Below, piece after piece: positions 10,782-22,153 of a DNA stretch of 64,000 bases. The notes under the pieces were generated by a model. The model had not been told where the DNA came from and did not search any database. It saw only the letters and a list, made by a program, of their open reading frames with translations. The stretch is from Aspergillus flavus (Eukaryota > Ascomycota > Eurotiomycetes > Eurotiales > Aspergillaceae): assembly GCF_009017415.1 (NCBI RefSeq), contig NC_092406.1, positions 4,278,001 to 4,342,000 of the forward strand, written 5' to 3'. Made by a program: the position numbers and the translations under genes. Within the stretch, counting starts at the first letter, position 1. Each line of letters starts with the position of its first letter.

Positions 10782-12145
10782 ATGGCAGTGGAAACCGCGC
10801 CTCGGAAATGTATGGGAGTGGATTGCGACAAGATCGCGGGGACTCTGCAGTGTCCGACATGTCTTAAACAGGGCACAGATAGCTTCTTTTGTTCACAGGA
10901 CTGTTTTAAACGGAGTTGGGTAGGCTGCCTAGCGTGACCTGTAGGGTCCACGTACTTAACTCTCCTTTCTACTCTGCGTGTATACTAACGTTGTTGTAGA
11001 GCGAGCACAAGACCATTCATAAAGCAAAGAGTAATATCCTCACCAACCTGTTCCCGCCAAAAGTAGTTTCTGAACCAGATCCAGCCACCGGCCTATTTAA
11101 TCCTTACCCAGCCTACCCTTTCACTGGCTCTTTGCGACCCGTCTACCCACTTTCGGCCCGGAGAACAGTGCCTAAAACTATCCCTCACCCTGATTATGCT
11201 AAGGACGGTATTCCTCGATCAGAGCAGAAGTTTATCGGCCGGCATAACATTACTATCCTGAACAAGGAGGAGCAGGAAGGTATGAGAAAGGTTTGCCGCC
11301 TGGCCCGTGAGGTATTGGATATTGCCGCCCGGGAACTGAAGCCTGGTATCACGACCGATTACCTCGATGAGGTGGTTCATAAAGCCTGTGTCGAGCGCAA
11401 TGTAAGTGGCCGTCTTGATCTGAGGAGTGAATTGTGAGCTTGCCCACGTCTTGTAATACTGAATTGCGTCTAGTCCTACCCATCGCCGCTGAACTATATG
11501 CACTTCCCCAAGTCTGTCTGCACGTCGATCAATGAGACTATCTGTCACGGTATCCCTGACCAGCGCCCACTTGAAGACGGCGACATTATCAACATCGACG
11601 TTACATTGTATCATAATGGCTTCCATGGTGATCTTAACGAAACCTACTATGTTGGAGACAAGGCTCGGTCAAACCCAGATGCTGTTCGAGTAGTAGAGAC
11701 GTCTCGGGAGTGTTTGGATAAGTCAATTGAGTTGGTGAAGCCTGGTATGCTGTTCAGAGACCCAGGAAACGTCATTGAAAAGCATGCGAAGAGCCGTAAC
11801 TGCAGTGTGGTCAAGAGCTACTGTGGTCACGGCATCAACCAGCTGTTCCACTGCGCTCCTAATGTTCCTCACTACGCGAAGAACAAGGCGGTGGGAACCG
11901 CAAAGCCTGGCATGTGTTTTACAATTGAGCCCATGATCAATATTGGTACCCACAGGGACCGTACATGGCCTGATGACTGGACCAGCACCACTGCCGATGG
12001 ATCTCTGTCTGCCCAATTCGAACACACACTTCTGGTGACGGAAGATGGTGTTGAGGTACTGACTGCTCGTCTACCAGATTCTCCTGGCGGACCTATCCCC
12101 ATGCCAACAGTTGAAGAGCCCAGTGAGGCGAAAACCGAGGCATGA
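10782..12145 (+). CDS. map1: Methionine aminopeptidase 1
   Basis: The enzyme removes the initiator methionine from nascent proteins at the ribosome. Exons at 10782-10919, 11000-11401 and 11474-12145 give 403 aa. The N-terminus carries the eukaryotic type 1 zinc-finger region ([20 protein letters not shown], continuing SEHKTIHK after the first intron), which mediates ribosome association. The catalytic pita-bread domain has the expected metal ligands: Asp in [20 protein letters not shown], His in GHGINQLFH, Glu in CFTIEPMI and Glu in FEHTLLV. CHGIPD carries the substrate-side His. The last 25 residues are a Pro/Glu-rich tail. The full-length frame and motifs suggest a functional enzyme. Confidence 0.95.
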
Positions 12146-12750
12146 GCTGAAGATGTTAGAAATGACAGTAGAGGGGTTGAGGCTAGCGAATACCACTGTT
12201 CATACTACCAAGAATTCCATCAGGGCACGGCGCCCACATATGTTCGCTTGGAGACCCTTTTAGCTGCCCAACAACAAGTAGACACAAGTTGTATCGAGGA
12301 TGGATGTCGCCAACTAAAATAATGTACTCAATGCCACCGAGAGCGTGTTCGTTAGAAAATAGCTTTTAAATCAATCTTTGCGAACCTATGATGATGATCT
12401 TGCCTATCTCAACCTGAAAGTTATCCATTTATAAAAGTTAATCAGGACATCTACATAGTAAACATTCCTGCCCACGTGATCTCACTACCGCTCCCGAGGA
12501 CTTGGTATTGAACTTTATCGGCTCAAATCTTTTGGTTCCATTCAGGGCCGAGAGCCGAATGATCCAATGAAAATGTACCCTTTGCGATATAATTTGTAAG
12601 CCCAGTGGGGTTGCTTATCACACGTGACCTAAACATTTGCCCGAGACCGGCAGTATAGTTGCGGTGGAGCTATCGCTTCTCCTTGTACTGTGTATTGTCT
12701 CGATTGACGCTATCTAATCCTTGGTCTGTGGGACTGGTGAAGTAAGTATC
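12146..12750 (+). promoter_or_regulatory. Intergenic region upstream of the MFS transporter
   Basis: No gene is seen. CACGTG boxes occur at 12473-12478 and 12621-12626, the second as CACGTGACCT. The rest is map1 3' UTR and MFS leader. Confidence 0.5.
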
Positions 12751-14692
12751 ATGGCCCCAGAAAGGACACCTACAGAGACGTCCCCGTTGCTAGGTCCGCA
12801 AGTCAATAGCAATGCTGCCCACCACCCTTCAAACGGTGCCATTTCTGGTTTGCGCGACCCCAAATCGGTAGGGCAGAATGGTGGTGATTCACAGGAAGAG
12901 TTGGGCAAGGACGTGATAGAGTCAAACCCAAGGCTGAGCTATATATTTCCTGCGATTTCAATTGGCGTATGGGCTCGTTTTCCCGCATGCACATGTATGC
13001 CTGTGCTAATATATGCCAGGTCTTCCTATCTGCAGCCGACCAGACTATTATCATGGCCAGTTATGGGCAGATTGGTAGCGATCTTCATGCGCTCAATCTG
13101 ACAAGCTGGATTGCCACTTCGTACTTTCTAACCTTAACGTCGTTCCAGCCGCTATATGGAAAACTGAGTGATATCTTTGGCCGCAAGGCATGTCTGTTAT
13201 GGGCCTATGCTATCTTTGGCACTGGCTGCTTGTTTTGCGGTCTAGCACAGAATATTCACCAATTGATTGCTGCTCGCGTAAGTATACGACGATCTTACAT
13301 GACTGGGAATATGGGGTGGCTTATGGGAGGATAGGTTTTCCAAGGCATTGGGGGAGGAGGTATGACCACTGTTGTCAGCATTCTACTAAGTGATATCGTT
13401 CCGCTCCGAGATCGAGGTGTCTGGCAAGGTATAATCAATATTATATATGCTACTGGATCTGGAATTGGAGCACCTTTCGGTAAGGCAAGCGTTATGATTG
13501 ATCGATAACCACTAACGTTATTCCTCGTGCAGGTGGTATATTGGCAGACTACATTGGTTGGCGCTGGTATGGCTTCTCTGCCAATGTAAAAAGATGCTTG
13601 CTTCTGATTCATTTCATAGGGCTTTCATTGCTCAAGCACCCATATGTGTTCTTGCTTTCACAGCGGTTTCTATCATACTGAAATTGCCACCGCAGGAAAA
13701 TAGTCATTGGAAGGACAAGCTCCGTCGTATTGATTTTCCAGGAGCGATTATTCTCGTTGGGGCGGTCCTTGGCTTTCTCCTTGGTCTTGACCGCGGTAGC
13801 AATGTGTCCTGGACCATACCGGTAACCATTATCTCGTTGAGTGTATCGGCTATCTTATTCGTGCTCTTCGTTGTGGTCGAGGTCTTCTACGCAGCGGAAC
13901 CATTTGCCCCTGGTCACATTATTTTTGACCGAACATTCTTTTCTAGTTACGGCTGTAACTTTTTCAGCTTCGGGGGTTGGTTGGCAGCCCTGTTCTACAT
14001 CCCACTCTATTTCCAAGCCGTAGATGGTGTGTCTGCTACTGTTGCTGGGCTACGTCTTCTACCTAGTATTCTGGCCGGCGTTTCTGGGTCGCTGTTTGCC
14101 GGATTTGTCATGAAATGGACCGGGAAATTTTACTGGCTGACAGTGGCGGCATATTCATTACTCACACTAGGAGTCACAACGATCTTCCTTTTCTCTGGCG
14201 GTGCCACGGAAAGTCTTGTACCGATGATCATGGGAATGGTACTTTCGGGTTTTGGAAACGGCATCGGTGTCACGTCGACGTTGATCTGCCTCAGTAAGTG
14301 AACGAGACACATTTGCGATCAATGGAGTTGTTCTGACCTCGTTTGCAGTCTCGAATTCGACGCCCGAAGACCAGGCAGTAGTGACGGCATGTTCTTACCT
14401 CTTCCGGTCCCTAGGCTCAGTGATAGGCTTGTCTCTATCTTCAACAGTGGTCCAGCAGATTCTTCGGGGCCGGCTGAGGTCTGCATTGCGCGACAGCAAG
14501 GATATTGACCGTATCGTTGACGGCGTGCGTCAGAGCCTCGACTATATTAAGACCCTTGATCCGAGTGTTGCGAAAGTGGTTCGGGGCTGTTACGGATGGG
14601 CTATGAATAAAGGCTTTGCATTCATGATTGCTGTGGTGTTCTTTGCCCTTATCAGCAGCTTCTTTATGCGTGAAAAGAAGCTGAATCGGTGA
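12751..14692 (+). CDS. MFS transporter, DHA2-type (14 TM) drug or basic amino acid transporter
   Basis: Six exons (12751-12966, 13020-13277, 13335-13479, 13533-13566, 13620-14293, 14349-14692) join in frame to give 556 aa, with introns of 53-57 nt. The N-terminal 70 residues are hydrophilic (TPTETSPLLGP). The first membrane segment follows with the DHA2 hallmark SAADQTIIMASYGQI. MFS motif A reads GKLSDIFGRK near residue 119, and motif C-like ATGSGIGAPFGG follows. Multiple hydrophobic helices continue to a basic C-terminus. This subfamily includes vacuolar basic amino acid transporters (Vba) and plasma-membrane drug exporters; the sequence alone does not decide. The TSPLLG N-terminus resembles a dileucine vacuolar sorting signal (inference). 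Confidence 0.88.
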
Positions 14693-15177
14693 ACTGGGCT
14701 TTCAACAGAGAATAACCAAGCGATGTTGGATGGTTGCGCTGACACGACATGTGCCCCCAAAAATAAGAGTATATTGCAACCGCCAAAGACATATTTACAA
14801 GGCAACTGGGTACGACAATCGCCCAGCACTGCTACTATTTCTGTGACTTATCATGATTACGACAGTATATAGGGAACATACAGACGTTAGAAGATTGATG
14901 GTTGGAGATGGTAATGTCGTGTAAAAACAACATAAATTAAATACTTAACTTACTGCAACTCCGAAGGCGGTCATTTATTTAACGAACATTTGGTATTCCG
15001 CCTCCAACTCTTCCCCAATCAACTTATACTCTCCCACCTTCGGCTTCCAACGCTGACATTCTCATTGTTTGTGGTTTTCTTCCTTTTGCACGCTCCTTTC
15101 CAGATATCATCACACATTCACGATGAGAATGACCCAATTCAATAGCCCATAGCTCTTTCGCCGTTACAAACACCGCT
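14693..15177. promoter_or_regulatory. Intergenic region and leader of the ZZ/EF-hand gene
   Basis: This holds the 3' flank of the MFS gene and the upstream region of the next gene. CT-rich segments around 15000-15110 look like a fungal promoter or 5' leader. A small upstream reading frame is listed separately. Confidence 0.5.
15123..15152 (+). promoter_or_regulatory. Upstream ORF, 9 codons, in the ZZ/EF-hand gene leader
   Basis: ATG AGA ATG ... TAG encodes MRMTQFNSP and ends 25 nt before the main ATG at 15178. If transcription starts upstream of it, it could reduce initiation at the main start. Whether it is in the mRNA is inference. Confidence 0.4.
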
Positions 15178-18100
15178 ATGTCGGGATCTCAACCAAGGCC
15201 GGCCTTGTCACGGTATCGTCCTATTCTCTACCTACTCACTGGTGTCGCAGCGGCCTACGCTCTTGTCTACATCAACAATCTTATCATCTCTTCCTCATCC
15301 CAGCCATCTTTACGTCGCCGAAGGACTATACGCCGCCCGCGAGGTTTAAGGAGACGATCGGAAATTGTACCCGTCGAAACTCCTTCATCTCGAGCCATCG
15401 CACACCTTGAGCAACTAGAGCGCCAGAACGGAGTATATGGTACATTTCGCATAGAAACAGAAGATGGCCGACGTGTGGAAAGTGGGTTGCTCCCGTCGTT
15501 GCTCGCGACCCGGGATCAGCTCATGGAGGAAGTCGGCGTTCCCCAGGCTCATGCGGAGCGGATGCGCGAGATGATGGAAGACACGTTTCTGGAATCATTT
15601 CTCGCTTTGGACTTCCCGCCAGCGCATACTTTGGAGGAGGGGAGTCCGGAAAGGAACTATTTGACGGAGCAGCTTCAACGGCGTGGGATCTCGCGTGCAG
15701 GGATCGAGAGGGCCTTGGCTCGGTTCAATGAGGACAGCAACTACGGGGAAGAATTGCGTCGTCGTCGGCAGAACGGGGAGAGGGTTACCTTGTCTACTTC
15801 TACTTTCCCCGATGAATCCTCGCCCGCGCAGAATATGGATGGCGGGGAGACAGTCGTTGATGATCAGAGCGTCTTTTCCTGGCGCGAAGGGCACAATGAC
15901 ACCTCTCCGTCGAGGGAAGGCCAGAACCTGCTCAACCTACTTTATCATATCGCCGAGGATCAAGCACGGAGAGATGGTTATATTCACAGAGGAGTGACGT
16001 GTAACAGTTGTGGCGCTATGCCGATCCAAGGCATTCGGTACCGATGCGCAAACTGCATCGATTACGATCTCTGTGAGACATGTGAGGCGATGCAGGTTCA
16101 CATCAAGACCCATTTATTTTACAAAGTACGGATCCCGGCTCCTTTCCTGGGGAACCCCCGACAGTCCCAGCCTGTTTGGTATCCCGGAAAGCCTGCCATG
16201 CTTCCCCGCAGCCTAAATCGATCCCTGGCCAAACGCCTGATGAAGGATACCAACTTTGAGAACACGGAGTTGGACGCTCTTTGGGATCAATTTCGTTGTC
16301 TGGCAAACCACGAATGGGCGGATGACCCTAACAAACTGTATATGGCGATTGACCGCAAAACTTTTGATCGATGCTTTGTGCCCAACACATCTATCCGTCC
16401 ACCGCCTCCAAGCCTTATCTATGATCGAATGTTTGCTTTCTATGATACGAATGGTGATGGTTTAATTGGGTTTGAAGAGTTCTTGAAAGGCCTTGCAAGC
16501 CTTAATAATAAGAGCAATGACGAGAGGCTGCGCCGTGTCTTCCGTGGCTATGATATTGATGGCGACGGCTACGTGGAACGGAAGGACTTCTTACGGGTAT
16601 TCCGGGCATACTACGCTCTCAGCAGAGAATTAACACGAGACATGGTGGCTGGCATGGAAGATGACTTCTTAGAGGGCGGTGCACGAGATGTTGTTCTGGG
16701 GAGCCAGCCAATCAGCTCTGCATTTCCTGGCAGCATCCCTGCAGGAGAGGTGTCTAGAACCGGAGAAGGCAAGCGCGTCAATCATGAAGGAGACATGGAA
16801 ATCGTAGACAACGAAGGTATCTTACGCCCCGACGGGACCGACACTGGTGATCGACATGCCGTCGTTGGTGACGCTGCTGTTAGGAGTCGATACGGAAGTA
16901 TCCGACCACTGTTTCCATCCGTTCGGCTACCTGATCAAGGTAGGTCCGGAGGCGAAAACGTGGATGATGCCAGCAGCTCTGATGGCTCTAGTTCGTCGGT
17001 TGCTACTGACCGCTGGCCTCCGGCCGAACATATCCGGGATGAGGATATTGTGACGGCTCTTGGGGCCTATGTACCCCTATCAGAGGTCACTGACCCAGTT
17101 GACAGGGCTCGGATCGGCACTGCTGTGTACCACAGAATGTTTGACGACGATGATAGACGAGTGGATGCAGCTCGTAGATATGGAATCGATGAGCGGTGGC
17201 GGCGAAGGGCATTCTACACCGATGAAGAAGATGGCGCCGCTGCGCCTGAAGGCTACGAGACTGATTCAGACGCGGATGATGTATCGGTTGAGGATGACCT
17301 CCATGACCAACATCCCGAGTTTGAGTCACATCCGCCATCTCCTCGTTCCCGTTCTTCATCCAAAGTGCGGTTCCAGGACGACATTACTGATGACTATGAC
17401 GTGAGGTCAAATCCATCGACATCCTCACGCAGTATACTTGTTGGTGAGCGGTGGGGAGGCTTTGAAATCCCTGAAGTAGAAAGGGACGTTGGCAAGGAAA
17501 TCCTATATCAAGTAACACAACAAGGATTTAACGAACTGCTTGATATACTGTTCAAGCCTAAGGAAGACCTGCTCATGGAAGTTTACCGGACGCGCACTGA
17601 GCGCAAAATGTGGGCCCGAGAAATTGAGCTGGTAGAGCAGATGGATGCCGGGAAGCATTTCGCCCGACGGGATGGGCGGCCTGTAGACGACGAGGTCAAA
17701 GAGGAACCGGAGTCTTCCTTGCATAACCCCTTCGGTGACAGGCCACTCGAAGAACTGCTTGAACGGGCGGGATATTCTATCGGGAGCCCGCCTTTGGAGC
17801 CCGTCCGGGACGGTCCCGTACTTGCTCCTCCGTCACCTGAATTGCGACTCCCGGACGACGATGTACGACCAACTCACCTCGCTGATCCCGGAGAGGATCC
17901 AGCCGAGTCCCAACAGGAAGAGCCGGATTTTGCGCCAGCTGTTCCATCACCGGGATCCCCAGTATCAGAACGGAGTCAGTCACCATCTGTTGAATCTGAG
18001 TTTGACCCTACATTGCCACATCACCGTCCAAATGAAGATACCCAGGAGCTACGCGATACCTCTGGGCTACAATCTAATGTTTATAACGCTTCCCCAACAC

Positions 18101-18477
18101 ACTCTACCTTCCCACAATCCCTTCCTGCCGAACTTCGCCTTCAACCTAACGGTACAACCTCATTCCCAGCACCACCATCAATAGCCGCCTCCTCCCCCGA
18201 AGCGGAAGCAACGGCTCCCAAACTCTCTCCCTCACCAATCCAACCTCTACCCCCTGCTTCCACTTCCACTCTTCCACCTCGAGATGGTCCCACCATGCCC
18301 CCGTCTCCACTGATTCTTTCACGCTGGGCCTATCTCAATCGTGTCGAACGCGAAGCGAAAGAACGAGGAGGCACAGGCGCCAAGCTTAGCTTCGAGGAAT
18401 TCTCGCATCGTATGGCCGCAGATCGGGGACGGAGGTTGGCTTTCGTAGCTAGCTGGATCGAGATGGCTAGCTTCTAG
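15178..18477 (+). CDS. Membrane-anchored ZZ zinc finger and EF-hand protein
   Basis: One uninterrupted exon encodes 1,099 aa. Residues about 15-37 (YLLTGVAAAYALVYINNLII) form one N-terminal membrane segment followed by an Arg-rich patch (RRRRTIRRPRGLRRR), as in tail-in anchors facing the cytosol. A ZZ zinc finger spans about 276-320 (CNSCGAMPIQGIRYRC..C..YDLCETCE..H..H). Two EF-hand loops follow: DTNGDGLIGFEEF near 422 and DIDGDGYVERKDF near 459, both with the acidic ligands needed for calcium. The long acidic, Ser/Pro-rich second half looks mostly disordered. Membrane anchor plus ZZ plus EF-hands suggests a calcium-sensing scaffold on an organelle surface, but I know of no assigned role. Confidence 0.85.
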   Translation: MSGSQPRPALSRYRPILYLLTGVAAAYALVYINNLIISSSSQPSLRRRRTIRRPRGLRRRSEIVPVETPSSRAIAHLEQLERQNGVYGTFRIETEDGRRVESGLLPSLLATRDQLMEEVGVPQAHAERMREMMEDTFLESFLALDFPPAHTLEEGSPERNYLTEQLQRRGISRAGIERALARFNEDSNYGEELRRRRQNGERVTLSTSTFPDESSPAQNMDGGETVVDDQSVFSWREGHNDTSPSREGQNLLNLLYHIAEDQARRDGYIHRGVTCNSCGAMPIQGIRYRCANCIDYDLCETCEAMQVHIKTHLFYKVRIPAPFLGNPRQSQPVWYPGKPAMLPRSLNRSLAKRLMKDTNFENTELDALWDQFRCLANHEWADDPNKLYMAIDRKTFDRCFVPNTSIRPPPPSLIYDRMFAFYDTNGDGLIGFEEFLKGLASLNNKSNDERLRRVFRGYDIDGDGYVERKDFLRVFRAYYALSRELTRDMVAGMEDDFLEGGARDVVLGSQPISSAFPGSIPAGEVSRTGEGKRVNHEGDMEIVDNEGILRPDGTDTGDRHAVVGDAAVRSRYGSIRPLFPSVRLPDQGRSGGENVDDASSSDGSSSSVATDRWPPAEHIRDEDIVTALGAYVPLSEVTDPVDRARIGTAVYHRMFDDDDRRVDAARRYGIDERWRRRAFYTDEEDGAAAPEGYETDSDADDVSVEDDLHDQHPEFESHPPSPRSRSSSKVRFQDDITDDYDVRSNPSTSSRSILVGERWGGFEIPEVERDVGKEILYQVTQQGFNELLDILFKPKEDLLMEVYRTRTERKMWAREIELVEQMDAGKHFARRDGRPVDDEVKEEPESSLHNPFGDRPLEELLERAGYSIGSPPLEPVRDGPVLAPPSPELRLPDDDVRPTHLADPGEDPAESQQEEPDFAPAVPSPGSPVSERSQSPSVESEFDPTLPHHRPNEDTQELRDTSGLQSNVYNASPTHSTFPQSLPAELRLQPNGTTSFPAPPSIAASSPEAEATAPKLSPSPIQPLPPASTSTLPPRDGPTMPPSPLILSRWAYLNRVEREAKERGGTGAKLSFEEFSHRMAADRGRRLAFVASWIEMASF

Positions 18478-18849
18478 CTGTGACATCCCTGCTCTGTCTT
18501 CCTCCATTTGTCATCTTCGTAATCGAGGGAGCGCAAATGGACGTACCTGACATTTGTTCGTGTATATTAATTGTGAAATATGGAGAAAACCCATGAAGTA
18601 GACTTTAATCCGATCGGTTTTCTGACGTGGATCAGGGCTTTATACTACTGCATTTAGCTATTATAATTCCGATCTTTATAGCTTCCAGGTGTTCCTGGGA
18701 CAGTCCAAACACCCGTGCCCATGATAAAGATATGTAAGTACATACAATATAGGATGATATGAACGGCGTTGAAGAGGTACAGCCATCGTCTTGGTATCAA
18801 TTTCACCACAGCAAGGAAACAGAAAGTGAGGACAAAAAGAAGTTCTAAT
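18478..18849. other. Tail-to-tail 3' region
   Basis: The gap between the convergent ZZ/EF-hand and Cdc40 genes is AT-rich with no coding signal; it should contain both polyadenylation regions. Confidence 0.5.
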
Positions 18850-20722
18850 CTAATCCCAGTATCTAATCACACCATCCAATCCACCAGTGACGACCTTACT
18901 CGTCTCTTGAGGATGCCAGTCAAGACAAGTCGTCGCACCGCCTTCCTTGCCGCTCGCCATAATTTTGTGGTACATTTTCCCGGTCTTCCAATCCCAGAAG
19001 CATACGTATCCGGCGCTGTCGCCGGAGCATATGAACTGACCATCGGGAGAGATCTTGAGGTCAATGGCGTAACCAGCGTTATTATGGCCGCGGAAGCTCT
19101 TCTTTCGATTTTGGCGGAATTTATCCGTGGCGCCGTAGACGACGATCTGATTGTCGCCGGATTGGAAGGCGACATACTTGCCGTTTGGATGGGGTGCTGC
19201 CCGTGTGAGGGCAAACATGTATGGTTCCGCAATGAACTTGATCGGGACGGGGATGCCGTATTCCCAGGCGCGGAGGGATTTGTCGTCAGATGTGGAGATG
19301 AAGCGACGGTTCTCGTCAACGAAGGTGATGGTATTGATTGCTGCTAGGTGGTGGTCGTATTCTTGGACCAGTTCGCCGGAGCGGGTATCGAATTGCACGA
19401 TCTTCTTGTCAGACATACCGGCCAGGAACTCGTGAGAGTGATCCGCACCGGGGTTGAACCGAACGACGTGTGGCGTCTTGCCGGTAGAGAAACGACCAAG
19501 GCACTTGCCATACTCGGTGTCCCAGAGTTTGATCTGGCGGTCGTAGGATGCTGTGAGGAACGTTTTCCCGGTGGGATGGAAATCTGTGTCGGTGATAGCT
19601 TTGGAGTGACCAGAGAAAGTGCGCAGAAGCTCGCGCGAATGGAATGCGTCCCAGATCTTGGCCTTGCCGTCCGCTGCAGACGATAGTAAGAGATGGCCGG
19701 ACTGAGGGAAGAAACGAAGGGATGTGATGGCTTTAGTATGTGATTTCCAGGTGTGGATGAGTTTCTTCGGGATAAAGTTCTTGACACTTCCAACCTCCTT
19801 CCTGAGGTCCACATCCAGGTCTTGCGGTACATGCATGTAAGTCCGGCCCAAGTAGTCGAATTGCTCGGATCCGTGGAACTCGGTAGTTTCCACCTTGGAC
19901 GAATCGTCCTGGTAGTCTGTCGATTGCTTGCTCATAGCAGGCATATGAGCTGGGGCGATCTCCTCTTCCTCTTCCTCCACGTACTCCTCGTCACTGGCAA
20001 GTTCTCGGTCTTCGGCCGCCTCCGCTTCCTGATACATATGGTCATCATCCTTATATTTCGCCCACGGCCCCAGATAAGCGCCTTCACCCTCGACAATGCT
20101 CGAATCACCCTTCCTTTGCCTTTTGGCCCGCAAGGCTGCCGATACCTCTTTCGACGGCTTCATCTGTACGATATCCCGGCCTCCATACTGTGCCGCCCGG
20201 TCCAGGTCTCCCACAAACTGGCCCGGTAGTCCGGGGTTGCGTGTGTATCCTAAGCTCTGGAATGTGCGGTGTTGCGTGGCGAAGGTGGCTGCGCTAATTG
20301 CTGCTTCTTCTGCGTACCCCGTAGGCACGTTCTTGCGTTTGAGTCCATTCGCGGGGCCATCAGGCTTAAACGGATTCGCTGGACCCTGGTTGGGACGGGA
20401 GAGATCGTCATATGTTGCATTGTAGGTCAGAGCTTGGGAGGATGTATTAGCAAGCATCATCTGCATATGTGCTTGGTCCTATACAATTGTTAGATATCAC
20501 ATGACCCTAACAAGCAACGGTTGAGCGTGAAGTTATAGAATAACTAAAAGACGCATACACAAAGCGAAGAGAGGACAGAAGGAGAAATTTCAGGGACCAA
20601 ACCTCTGTATTTACTTCAGGCGCTGCGACAATCTTAGTCGCTGTTGGCACGGTAGTTTGAGACTGGGGGCGCGCGGTCTCATCGTCGCTAGACTCGTAGT
20701 CAGCACCTAATAGCGACGCCAT
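18850..20722 (-). CDS. cdc40: Pre-mRNA splicing factor Cdc40/Prp17, WD40 protein
   Basis: Cdc40 (Prp17) acts at the second catalytic step of splicing. Exons at 20603-20722 and 18850-20478 give 582 aa. The start MASLLGADYESSDDE is typical. An N-terminal region with PANPFKPDG and RDIVQMKPSKEVSAALR, then LGPWAKYKDDD, matches Cdc40 rather than other WD proteins. After a Glu-rich linker, FDYLGRTYMHVPQDLDVDL leads into about seven WD repeats from roughly residue 285, including HTKAITSLRFFPQSGHLLLS and GHSKAITDTDFHPTGKTF. The protein ends exactly on GGLDGVIRYWD. The 124-nt intron has a weak GTTTGG donor, yet the junction keeps the frame. Confidence 0.93.
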
Positions 20723-21470
20723 GATGCACGACTATGTGATTTTGCTTTTATTTTCTTTTTTTTTGCAAAAGAGAACGCGGGATAGGGGGATTCTCAGTTG
20801 CGCTGGAAAGGTTAGGAACAAGAAGGGCAAAAGCACGGCAGTAGTTGGATAAGCTAAGTTACAAAGGCGGCGAGTCTAATTTTTCGGGCGGCGAGTGTCC
20901 CACTGCGAACACTGCCGTTTCTACACCACCGGCGCTCTGCCCATTCCACACCACTTTTACAACGATCATTTGGTATGGATAGGCATACAGAGTTCGATTG
21001 ATATTACAATGGCACAGCAAGGGTATCGTACGCTCTTCATTGGCACACTGCTTGAGTGGTGGTATATACAGCACATCAGACATCAAGGAATACAGTCGCA
21101 ACGTAAAATCAATACACGCAAAATATCTCAATTGAACTGCATCGCAGCGATGCAGTTTTTCATTCACCATCCCAGTCTAAGTCGTTATACCAAAAGATTG
21201 ATCATCACCCCAACCCGTCGTCAGATTCCTTGTCATAGGCATATCCTACATTTCGTCCATCTCCCATTGCATGCTCCGGCATACCGGCGGAGCGCCGAGA
21301 TCGCTAGAATGGGCAGGCCCATATTGGCGACATGGGCGCGTCCAGGTACCGCGCCGGAGAGGATTATCATGCTCGATCCAGCCTTACTTATCGCAAGACG
21401 AAACAGCGCATCACGCGATACTTCGGCCAGAACGGCCACCGCGCATCGCATGCTCCATCGCGTCACGAAC
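20723..21470. other. Intergenic between Erv14 3' end and Cdc40 5' end
   Basis: This holds the Cdc40 promoter and Erv14 3' flank, both on the minus strand. A 217-codon open frame crosses 20895-21548 on the plus strand but overlaps the antisense of Erv14 exon 4 and has no recognisable motif. The segment 21180-21470 is GC-rich with many CpG steps. Confidence 0.45.
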
Positions 21471-22153
21471 TCAATGAGATTCGTCGCGGATCAAAGCAAC
21501 GATCATACTGTACAAGTAGAAGAAAAACATCAAAAGGTGGAAACCTAGTTTGATGAAAGATTCCTGATAATCGGTCAGCTGGCATTCCGAGTGAGTGATG
21601 ACGTAAATCCCGAGCAACCGACCTTCTTGTGTACGTTGAGCTTGCGGAAGATCTCGGTCGCATCCAAAAGGTGCGCGTTATCGTAAATCCTAAATAGTAC
21701 AATGTCCTGTTAGTATCACCATTCATGAGTAGCTCCTTTGATTATTGTTCTCATTATAGAAATGAGAATTGAGGACGTACTTCTTGGCATTGAATGCCAA
21801 CAGGGGCAGGTTCAACAAGATCGCAAGCCAGTAGCCATTGATTACGAACAAGAAGGTAAGGAAGGCATGGACGGCGGCTTCGGGGATAATGTAGGCGTTG
21901 AGACGGTTGCAGAGGTCAATAGGGTTGATGTAGTCACTGCGGGAAAGAAAGGCGGGTTAGCTCCGTCATTTTGTCGCAATCGCTTAGTGGTTTAGAGGTT
22001 GGAGCTCCTCCAACCTTAATGCCCACAAGCAAGGGAGGGGATAGCAACGTACCATTCCAGATCGCTATACATAATGGTGAAGAACACCTGCAGAAACAAG
22101 TTGACGGCGTTGATCAACACCGCCAACAGGTAGAGCCACGCTTCGCCGGACAT
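21471..22153 (-). CDS. erv14: ER cargo receptor Erv14 (cornichon family)
   Basis: Erv14 loads transmembrane cargo into COPII vesicles leaving the ER. Four exons (22053-22153, 21781-21936, 21623-21689, 21471-21563) give 138 aa, the length of yeast Erv14. The product starts [20 protein letters not shown]. The family signature [18 protein letters not shown] spans the first intron, with the Cys codon split [24 protein letters not shown] and a last membrane segment ([20 protein letters not shown]) follow. Three hydrophobic segments are present. All junctions use GT-AG and keep phase. None of the exons is long enough to stand out alone. Confidence 0.94.

Noticed and set aside
20895..21548. Plus-strand 217-codon open frame
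   Set aside because: It runs into the antisense of Erv14 exon 4 and has no domain-like sequence; GC-rich composition explains the lack of stops.
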